From positions 1 to 6,678 of the forward strand of contig JAMQPJ010000523.1 in NCBI GenBank assembly GCA_023717585.1: a stretch of DNA of 6,678 nucleotides, read 5' to 3'. This document shows, piece by piece, positions 1 to 5,191 of the stretch. Positions within the stretch are counted from its first letter, which is position 1; each line of letters opens with the position of its first letter. Source of the stretch: Thermoanaerobaculia bacterium. GTDB taxonomy: Bacteria; Acidobacteriota; Thermoanaerobaculia; UBA5066. The notes under the pieces were generated by a model. The model saw only the letters and a program-made list of their open reading frames with translations, was not told the origin of the DNA and did not search any database. The position numbers and the translations under genes were made by a program.

Positions 1-2679
1 CCCCGCGGGGAAACCGAACGACTCCATCGCGACTCTCCAGCCGCCCGCGCCATCCGGCACTTCGAGGACAGGCGGGAAATGCGCGAGGTCCTTCCGCTGC
101 GAGAGCGAGACGTTGATCGAGGTATCCGTGTAGAAGATCCAGCCCGAGAGGAAGAGGACCACGCGATTCCCCGCCGTCACGCTCCCGAGGTCGAAGACGA
201 GGGAATGTTCCTTTCGGACTCCCTGATAGGACGTCTCGGGCCCCGGTCCCACGTACACGCTATCGCGGCGGGCGAGCCGGGCGGTCACGTCCTCGGAGCG
301 GCCAGACGCGTCGGAGAATGCGGCGCGCACGGGCCGCGGTCGCGCCACGGTGAAGAGCCTTTTCTCCGTGGCGCCGGGAATCGTGCGCTCGTTCGGCACG
401 ATGCCCGTGCCCTCGGGATGGTCGACGGCCATCAGCGTTGCCTCGTCGAGGAACGCGACCTCCCACAGCTCCTCGGTGTAGTCGATCCGGAGCCGGCCGG
501 CGGCGTCCGCCCGAAGCGCCGCTCCGTCGATGTACAGCCACTCGCGCGCGTCCCAGCCCGCGAGGTGAACGCCGTCGTAGAGGAGTCCGATCGGCGAGCG
601 CCCAAGCGCGTCGGAGACGAAGCTCCACAAGCCCGTCTCGCCGTTCCACGCGTAGACGAACGGGCACGAGCCCTTGAGCTGCTGGACTTCCTTCACGACC
701 GATTTCGCCCTCTGGTCGAAGAGGTTCTGCGGCACGCCGTTCGTCCACGTGGCCCGCACCACGTCGGCCTTCGCGCGCGCGCCGAGGCCGACGTGCGTCG
801 GCAGCAGGCCCGCGAACCGCGCGACGTAGAGGTTTCCCGCCTTCACTTCGACGAGGCTTCCGACGCCCTGCCTGTTCACCTTTCCCGAGCCCGTGGGCAG
901 GCCTTCGAGAACGACGACGAGCCATCCGTTCGCGTTCCCGCCGTCGTTCACGAGCACGCTCGTCTTCCCGCTGGCCGACACCAGGAGATCGAGGTCGCCG
1001 TCCTTGTCCACGTCGTAGGCGAGGAGGGTATCGATGTTCGAAGAAGAGAAAGAGAGAGAGGAAGAAGATTTCTTTGAAGGTGAAGAGAAGAGGGGCCATT
1101 CGGCGAACTTTCCGCCGCCCTCGTTTCGGAATGCCTGCAATTGCCCTGCCGTCGTCGCCGCGATGGCGTCCGGGAAGCCGTCGTTGTCGAAGTCGGCAAG
1201 TACCACGGCTCGCAGCGCGGCCGAGGCGCGCGCCGTGTCGAGCCCGCTCCCCGCGCCTTCTAAGAAATCTCCGTTCCCCTTTCCCAAAAGCAGGCGCAGC
1301 CCTTTGGAGGTCCCAACGAGAATGTCCGGAATTCCGTCGCCGTTCACGTCCTCCACCGCGACGTCCAATGCACCCGAGACCTGGAGCGACACTGTCTTGA
1401 ACACTCCCTGCCTGAGATTCAGCCGCAGGACGAGGTCGCCCCTCGCGTCGATCGCCACGAGGTCCGGATCCCCGTCCCGGTCCACGTCGGAGACGACGGC
1501 CTTCTTCGAAGCGAACTTCGCGTCGCCCGCCTTCGCCGTCACGTCCGTGAACGTGCCGTCGAGGTTGTTGCGAAGGAGCTGATCGGGCCTGTTGCCGCCG
1601 AAGAGGTAGACATCGAGGTCGCCGTCGAGGTCGAAGTCGAAAAACACGGCGTGGGCCCAGGGCGCCGCCACCTGATAAGCGGCGGCCGTCCCGGAGTTCG
1701 GGAGGTCCACCCTTCTCAACAGCCTCTCGACGTTCTCTTCGGACGGCGCCGGCGGGCGAAAACTCACGGGAATCGCCGCGCCCGCGCCGGCGCGCAGCCC
1801 CTCTTCAACCCTCGAAGCGAATCTCTCGATGGGCAGTCCCACGACCTGCGTGAAGACCTCGCTGAGAGACTGCTGGTAACGGGGCGTCACGCGGAGAACG
1901 TTTTCCAGGACACGGACCTTTACCGTCGCGCCCTTCACGTCGCCGCTCCCCGCGAGCGCGCGGGCCTCGGAGAGAAACTGGCGGGCGCGCGCGTCGCCGT
2001 CCGAGACGAGCGGGTCCAGCTCAGCGAGGCGCTTCGACAGCGCGGCCCCGTCTCCCGCCTCCCCTTCGAGGACGAGGAGCTTCAGGCGCGCGGGCAGATT
2101 CGAGTGCGAGCGGGCGACGATCTCGGCGAGGCGCGTGCGGCGGGCGGCCCTGTCGGCCGACGAGGTGGACGGGTCCGTCTCGACGCTTCGCGCGAATCGC
2201 CAGCGCGACTCGAGGTCGCGCGGGTCGAGAATCGTGGCCTTCTCGAGCGCGGCCCGGACGGCCGCGGGGTGATTCCGTTCGTTCTCGAGGACGGCGCGGA
2301 TCGCATGGAGATCCGCCCTCTCGCCGAGGGCAAGCGCCTTGCCGAGGAGGACCTCGGCGCCCGCGAGATCCTTCTCGCGCAGCGCCGCAATGGCGCCGTT
2401 CGCGAGGGGCAGAGCTTCGCCCGGCACGGCGTCCGCCAGCTTCGCGAAAGTCGCCCGGGCCTCCTTCGGCCGGTCCTCCTCGAGCTGCGCGAGCCCCACG
2501 TTGCGAAGCGTCAGGATGCGCGACGCCTGCTCGGGGGAGAAACGGGGAGAAGAGGAGATTTCTGCTGAAGAGGAAGACGAGAAGAGAAACACCGCGGCAG
2601 CTGCCCAGGCCATGTGCAGCGGGATGCGTCTGAAGAGGATTGCTGTCTCAAAAAGGGAATTGAAAAGAGACCGTTTCAT
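1..2679 (-). CDS. Secreted TPR / FG-GAP (VCBS) repeat protein with UnbV-like domain (3' end missing)
   Basis: The frame is open from an ATG at 2679 to the window edge (893 codons, no stop), so the C-terminus is missing. Residues 1-39 read as a signal peptide: an RR-containing n-region, hydrophobic MAWAAAAVFLF, and a likely cut after SSSSSA39. Residues 55-165 are Ala/Leu/Glu-rich helical pairs resembling TPRs. Five calcium-loop motifs of FG-GAP/VCBS type follow: DFDLDGDLD 348-356, DVDRDGDPD 398-406, DVNGDGIPD 444-452, DFDNDGFPD 496-504 and DVDKDGDLD 556-564. Residues 585-650 resemble a diverged ASPIC/UnbV domain (NRQGVGSLVEV, then THVGLGARAKADVVRATWTNG). From residue 671 a separate domain begins (CPFVYAWNGETG, FVSDALGR, DYTEELWEVAFLDEATLMAVDHP), which I recall only as a C-terminal part of some acidobacterial FG-GAP proteins. 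The role is probably cell-surface or extracellular; ligand unknown. No Shine-Dalgarno precedes the ATG. An internal ATG at codon 23 would give a shorter signal peptide and cannot be excluded. A Ser-rich insert lies at residues 532-548. Confidence 0.9.
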   Translation of the reverse strand, partial: MKRSLFNSLFETAILFRRIPLHMAWAAAAVFLFSSSSSAEISSSPRFSPEQASRILTLRNVGLAQLEEDRPKEARATFAKLADAVPGEALPLANGAIAALREKDLAGAEVLLGKALALGERADLHAIRAVLENERNHPAAVRAALEKATILDPRDLESRWRFARSVETDPSTSSADRAARRTRLAEIVARSHSNLPARLKLLVLEGEAGDGAALSKRLAELDPLVSDGDARARQFLSEARALAGSGDVKGATVKVRVLENVLRVTPRYQQSLSEVFTQVVGLPIERFASRVEEGLRAGAGAAIPVSFRPPAPSEENVERLLRRVDLPNSGTAAAYQVAAPWAHAVFFDFDLDGDLDVYLFGGNRPDQLLRNNLDGTFTDVTAKAGDAKFASKKAVVSDVDRDGDPDLVAIDARGDLVLRLNLRQGVFKTVSLQVSGALDVAVEDVNGDGIPDILVGTSKGLRLLLGKGNGDFLEGAGSGLDTARASAALRAVVLADFDNDGFPDAIAATTAGQLQAFRNEGGGKFAEWPLFSSPSKKSSSSLSFSSSNIDTLLAYDVDKDGDLDLLVSASGKTSVLVNDGGNANGWLVVVLEGLPTGSGKVNRQGVGSLVEVKAGNLYVARFAGLLPTHVGLGARAKADVVRATWTNGVPQNLFDQRAKSVVKEVQQLKGSCPFVYAWNGETGLWSFVSDALGRSPIGLLYDGVHLAGWDAREWLYIDGAALRADAAGRLRIDYTEELWEVAFLDEATLMAVDHPEGTGIVPNERTIPGATEKRLFTVARPRPVRAAFSDASGRSEDVTARLARRDSVYVGPGPETSYQGVRKEHSLVFDLGSVTAGNRVVLFLSGWIFYTDTSINVSLSQRKDLAHFPPVLEVPDGAGGWRVAMESFGFPAG
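1034..1095 (+). repeat. Purine-tract element copy 1 (inside TPR/FG-GAP gene)
   Basis: The plus strand is almost pure A/G and contains GAAGATTTCTTTGAAGG at 1064-1080 after a GA-rich run. It is antisense to the gene, whose coding strand here is CT-rich and gives residues 529-549, a Ser/Lys-rich insert (SKKSSSSLSFSSS) between VCBS loops 4 and 5. Confidence 0.5.
1256..1285 (-). repeat. Purine-tract element copy 2 (inside TPR/FG-GAP gene)
   Basis: On the minus strand GGAGATTTCTTAGAAGG (1272 to 1256) follows the A/G-rich run GGGAAAGGGGAAC. It is in the sense orientation and encodes GDFLEG (residues 470-475) using the AT-rich Leu codon TTA. It differs at one of 17 positions from the copy at 4959-4975. 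Confidence 0.5.
2530..2592 (+). repeat. Purine-tract element copy 3 (signal-peptide region of TPR/FG-GAP gene)
   Basis: The plus strand is almost all purine, with GGAGATTTCTGCTGAAGAGG at 2554-2573, a variant with a longer spacer in the core. It is antisense to the gene and encodes the Ser-rich end of the signal peptide and the first mature residues (about 30-50). Confidence 0.42.
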
Positions 2680-2688
2680 TGAAAGGGG

Positions 2689-2694
2689 ATTATG
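2689..2694 (-). promoter_or_regulatory. Candidate -10 box of the TPR/FG-GAP gene
   Basis: CATAAT on the minus strand, identical to the hexamer before the efflux gene, ends 9 nt upstream of the ATG at 2679. The intervening bases CCCCTTTCA hold no Shine-Dalgarno. I see no convincing -35 at 16-18 bp. If real, the mRNA leader would be only a few nucleotides. Confidence 0.33.
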
Positions 2695-2723
2695 GCCGGA
2701 ACGCAGCTACCCGCCGGATACTC

Positions 2724-2798
2724 CTCGGCCGGCGGGAGTCAAGGGTCTTCGACCGCTACGCGGCGCGCGGAGCGCGCCCTTGACACCCGCCGGCCGAG
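2724..2798. repeat. 75-bp palindromic element with 22-nt arms (REP/MITE-like or bidirectional terminator)
   Basis: The arms at 2724-2745 and 2777-2798 are reverse complements at 21 of 22 positions; the only mismatch is A2737 against A2785. The left arm begins CTCGGCCGGCGGG and the right arm ends CCCGCCGGCCGAG. The 31-nt centre is itself GC-rich and partly self-complementary (CGCT 2754-2757 with AGCG 2771-2774). Just outside, CCCGCCGG at 2710-2717 can pair instead with CCGGCGGG at 2729-2736 inside the left arm, giving a competing 8-bp hairpin. It fills most of the gap between the two minus-strand genes. There is no U-tract on either side, so intrinsic termination is not clear. No obvious target-site duplication flanks it. 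Confidence 0.75.
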
Positions 2799-2815
2799 AA
2801 GAAGATTTCAACTAT

Positions 2816-2839
2816 CGGCGGCTGCATTCGCAGCCGCCG
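2816..2839 (-). terminator. Perfect 10-bp GC-rich hairpin after the CRTAC1-like gene (terminator-like)
   Basis: CGGCGGCTGC at 2816-2825, loop ATTC, and GCAGCCGCCG at 2830-2839 form a perfect stem-loop about 27 nt beyond the TGA at 2867-2869 on the minus strand. The transcript would continue TAGTTGAAATCTTCTTC, which is only moderately U-rich. The hairpin may therefore act in 3'-end protection or Rho-linked termination instead of as a classic intrinsic terminator. Confidence 0.45.
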
Positions 2840-2866
2840 CATATAGGAAAAAATCCCCCTCTTTCT

Positions 2867-2920
2867 TCACTTTCTAAGAAACTCTTTCTTCTCTTCTTTC
2901 TTAAGCAGATCTTTCTTTGG
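2867..2920 (-). repeat. Purine-tract element copy 4 (3' end of CRTAC1-like gene)
   Basis: The minus strand is purine-rich and contains GAGTTTCTTAGAAAG (2884 to 2870) directly before the stop codon. It encodes the Lys/Glu tail KKDLLKKEEKKEFLRK. The shared core TTTCTTAGAA is read here in a different frame from copies 2 and 7 (FLRK here, DFLEG there). Confidence 0.45.
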
Positions 2921-5128
2921 TTCCCTTCCCTGAACCCACGTGACGAGCGAACCAGCAGGAACGTCCTTGAGCTCGTCCTTGCTCCCATCCGGCCAGCGGA
3001 CTTCAATGACGTCCGCAGTTTTCGCGCCTCCGAGACCGAAGAGGAGATCGTGGGACGACTGCGACATGAAAGACGACCCGGCGCGCACCTCCCGGAGCTG
3101 TACGCGCCCGTTCGCCCGGAGGCGCACGACGGCGCCGAGCGCGTCGCGATTCGTGCCGCGATCCGCCGAGAGCCGGAGGACGACGCGTCCCCCGCCCGCT
3201 CCCCACGCGTTTCGATAGAGATGAAGCGGCCCGCGGAAGCACGAGAGCACGACCTCCGGCGCGCCGTCGCCGTCGAGGTCCGCGTAGGCGAGGCCGCGCG
3301 TGTCCTCGAGCGTGTCGAACCCCTCCACGAAGGAACGCTCCTCGAACGTGCCGTCGCCGCGGTTCCAGAAGAGTTTCTTCGGCGTTCGCGAGGCCATGCC
3401 GTCGACACCGAAGTCGATGCCTCCCCACACCCCGTCGTGAAAGTTCATCCCCTCGCGGCCCATCGCGTTCCAGAATGAGATCTCGTCGTCTCTTCCCGTC
3501 GTCGCCCGGAACATCCCGTTCACGACCAGCAGATCCTCGCGACCCTTGCCGTCGAGGTCGACAAACTCCGTCCCCCATGCCCATCCGCCGTCCGCGACTC
3601 CCGCCGCCTCCGACGTGCGTTCGAACTTCAGCCCCCCGAGATTGCGAAAGAGAGCGTCTCCGCGCGACCTTCGGCTCATGACCCTCGCCATCAAGGGACG
3701 CACGAGACCCGCGAGCGGCACGGGGGGCATCGGCCACCTCGAATCCCGGAGGATCCACCGGTAGGGCGTCCAGTAGTCGGCCACGTGGAGGTCCCACTTG
3801 CCGTCGCCGTCGTAGTCGCCCCAGGCGACGCCCATTCCGTAGCCTTCGTCTTCCGTGCCGTTCGCCTTTGCGATGTTCACGAACCTCGGATGTCCCGGCG
3901 CCCCGCGGTTCTCGAAAAACGCGTTCTTCCCGAAGTCGTTCGCGACGTAGAGATCGTCGTCCCCGTCGTCGTCGGCGTCGCAGGCCCCCGCGGCGAACCC
4001 CCAACCCGCGTCGCCGAGGCCCGAGGCCGCCGTCTCGTCCACGAAGAAGGGATGCCCGTCCCGCGCGACGTTGCGGAAGAAGCGGTCGCCTGCGCCGTTC
4101 CTGCCGTCGTAGGCCGGCCCCGTGACGCGCGCGTCGCCGTAGCACGCCACGAAGAGGTCCACGCGCCCGTCGCGGTCGGCGTCGAAGAACACGGCGGACG
4201 TGAACGGCCCCGAGAGGCCGGCGAGGCCCCAGGCCTCCGTGACGTCCTGGAACTTTCCGTGGCCGAGGTTCTTCAGGATGCGGCTCGGGGAGATGTGGTT
4301 GGACAGGAACAGCTCCGGCAACCCGTCCCCGTCCAGGTCGGCAGCGACCCCGCCCGACGCCTCCATCTCCGGCAGGAGGTCGAGCCCGGAGCCGGCCGTC
4401 GCGTCGCGGAAGTGTCCGGTCCCGTCGTTCAGAAACAGCCTCGGGTGCCTGTTCGGGACGAGCACGTCGACGAAACCGTCGGCGTCGACGTCGACGAGGA
4501 GGATGCCTGGATGGTGGTGTGTCGCGGGCAGGACGAGGTTCGTCGCCTCGACCGGGTCTAGGGTCTCGTGCGGGGCGACGAGGCCGCGGGCCGAGGCTTC
4601 CTCGAAGAGGTGCGGCGTGGCGCGCCGGATGACGGCGGGTCCGTTCACGGCGACGGCGGAGCGCAGCTGCCAGCGGCCGTTCGAAGAGAATTCGGAGGGA
4701 TTTCTGCGAATGAGAAAGAGGGAGAGGTCGAAAAATGCGACCGTCGCCACGCGCTCGGGCGAACCCCCGCGGGCCCAGCCCTGCAGCCGAAATTCGACGC
4801 GAACGGCAAGGTCCGTGGAGGATTTCTTCTGAAGGTCGATGATGCGGACCGCGGAACTGCAGCGATTCCCGCATGCGCTCCGCCACGCGTCCGACAGCTC
4901 CCGCAGGTCCCACGAAGCAGCCGCGGAATCCGCCGCGCCGCCGGCCCCTCCCCTCTTCCCTTCTAAGAAATCCCCTCTTTCTCTTTCTCTCTCAAAGAAT
5001 TCTCCTCTTATCCCTTCGATCGCCGCCGACGCTCCCAGCGAATAATCCTCGAGCGTCGGCATCGGCCGCGTGCCGCCGCACCCGGCCGCGAAGAGCACGG
5101 CCGCGAAGGCGAGAGAGGCGCGGCGCAT
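2867..5128 (-). CDS. CRTAC1-like lipoprotein: VCBS/FG-GAP repeats with C-terminal ASPIC/UnbV domain
   Basis: This is a complete 753-residue reading frame. The N-terminus MRRASLAFAAVLFAAGC is a lipoprotein signal with C17 as the lipidated residue; the lipobox AAGC has Ala where Leu is usual. Residues 70-165 form an unassigned region with a CGNRC pair (C86, C90) and a beta-rich stretch that could be an NTF2-like fold (weak inference). Seven calcium-loop motifs follow: DVDADGFVD 213-221, DLDGDGLPE 264-272, DADRDGRVD 316-324, DADDDGDDD 384-392, DYDGDGKWD 438-446, DLDGKGRED 524-532 and DLDGDGAPE 617-625. Such loops form a calcium-binding beta-propeller in the FG-GAP family. Residues 660-731 match ASPIC/UnbV closely: NRDALGAVVRL, REVRAGSSFMSQSS, LLFGLGGAKTADVIEVRWPDG. 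The last 16 residues are a Lys/Glu-rich tail encoded by a purine tract. It is probably anchored in the outer membrane or exposed; ligand unknown. It lies 187 bp upstream of the other minus-strand FG-GAP gene and is divergent from the efflux gene. No Shine-Dalgarno is visible. Confidence 0.93.
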   Translation of the reverse strand: MRRASLAFAAVLFAAGCGGTRPMPTLEDYSLGASAAIEGIRGEFFERERERGDFLEGKRGGAGGAADSAAASWDLRELSDAWRSACGNRCSSAVRIIDLQKKSSTDLAVRVEFRLQGWARGGSPERVATVAFFDLSLFLIRRNPSEFSSNGRWQLRSAVAVNGPAVIRRATPHLFEEASARGLVAPHETLDPVEATNLVLPATHHHPGILLVDVDADGFVDVLVPNRHPRLFLNDGTGHFRDATAGSGLDLLPEMEASGGVAADLDGDGLPELFLSNHISPSRILKNLGHGKFQDVTEAWGLAGLSGPFTSAVFFDADRDGRVDLFVACYGDARVTGPAYDGRNGAGDRFFRNVARDGHPFFVDETAASGLGDAGWGFAAGACDADDDGDDDLYVANDFGKNAFFENRGAPGHPRFVNIAKANGTEDEGYGMGVAWGDYDGDGKWDLHVADYWTPYRWILRDSRWPMPPVPLAGLVRPLMARVMSRRSRGDALFRNLGGLKFERTSEAAGVADGGWAWGTEFVDLDGKGREDLLVVNGMFRATTGRDDEISFWNAMGREGMNFHDGVWGGIDFGVDGMASRTPKKLFWNRGDGTFEERSFVEGFDTLEDTRGLAYADLDGDGAPEVVLSCFRGPLHLYRNAWGAGGGRVVLRLSADRGTNRDALGAVVRLRANGRVQLREVRAGSSFMSQSSHDLLFGLGGAKTADVIEVRWPDGSKDELKDVPAGSLVTWVQGREPKKDLLKKEEKKEFLRK
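4676..4735 (+). repeat. Purine-tract element copy 5 (N-terminal part of CRTAC1-like gene)
   Basis: The plus strand carries GGAGGGATTTCTGCGAATGAG at 4694-4714, followed by the purine run AAAGAGGGAGAGG. It is antisense to the gene and encodes about residues 132-151 (FFDLSLFLIRRNPSEFSSNG). It is a degenerate copy. Confidence 0.35.
4817..4835 (+). repeat. Purine-tract element copy 6 (short, N-terminal part of CRTAC1-like gene)
   Basis: GGAGGATTTCTTCTGAAGG matches the consensus core with a small insertion; the flanking purine tract is absent. It is antisense to the gene and encodes DLQKKSS at about residues 98-104. Confidence 0.35.
4950..5008 (-). repeat. Purine-tract element copy 7 (N-terminus of CRTAC1-like lipoprotein)
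   Basis: On the minus strand an A/G-only run leads into GGGGATTTCTTAGAAGG (4975 to 4959) and a further A/G run. It is in the sense orientation and encodes residues 41-60, including FFERERERGDFLEG, a highly charged insert just after the lipidated N-terminus. It is the longest and cleanest copy with copy 1. Confidence 0.5.
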
Positions 5129-5134
5129 CCGGGG

Positions 5135-5161
5135 ATCTTAGCCAGAACCAGACCCCGTCGA
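5135..5161 (-). promoter_or_regulatory. Candidate promoter of the CRTAC1-like lipoprotein gene, leaderless
   Basis: On the minus strand TAAGAT (5140 to 5135) resembles a -10 box and ends 6 nt before the ATG at 5128. TCGACG (5161 to 5156) could be a poor -35 at 15-bp spacing and shares the palindrome GTCGAC (5157-5162) with the promoter on the other strand. The ATG is preceded by CCCCGG, not by a Shine-Dalgarno. Confidence 0.35.
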
Positions 5162-5185
5162 CTCTTCTCCCCGGGACTGCATAAT
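5158..5185 (+). promoter_or_regulatory. Candidate promoter of the efflux operon, leaderless
   Basis: CATAAT at 5180-5185 matches 5 of 6 positions of the sigma70 -10 box. TCGACT at 5158-5163 matches 4 of 6 of the -35 box, with a 16-bp spacer. The -10 box ends 6 nt before the GTG at 5192, so transcription would begin at or next to the start codon. This is prediction only; no Shine-Dalgarno competes with it. Confidence 0.4.
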
Positions 5186-5191
5186 CGCCCC

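Noticed and set aside
1..10. Palindrome CCCCGCGGGG at the window edge
   Set aside because: It is short, inside coding sequence, and expected by chance at this G+C content.
79..1077. Long plus-strand open frame opposite the TPR/FG-GAP gene
   Set aside because: It gives an Arg-rich, low-complexity product with no recognisable domain. The minus strand reads through clear VCBS and UnbV motifs, so this is a GC-rich antisense shadow.
1651..2568. Plus-strand open frame of 305 codons
   Set aside because: It is antisense to the TPR-like region, Arg/Glu-rich and without domain or ribosome binding site.
2780..2785. Perfect TTGACA on the plus strand, a possible -35 box
   Set aside because: It is part of the right arm of the inverted repeat. 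No acceptable -10 lies 16-18 bp downstream, and no plus-strand gene follows.
2692..2877. Small plus-strand frame of 61 codons in the intergenic gap
   Set aside because: It is made of the palindrome and hairpin sequence, runs into the 3' end of the opposite gene and shows no ribosome binding site or signal.
2339..3478. Plus-strand open frame spanning the intergenic palindrome
   Set aside because: It crosses the end of one gene and the start of another on the opposite strand, and the product is compositionally biased with no domain.
3003..4913. Minus-strand 636-codon frame inside the CRTAC1-like gene
   Set aside because: It is an out-of-frame, Arg-saturated shadow of the true frame, which carries seven VCBS loops and UnbV.
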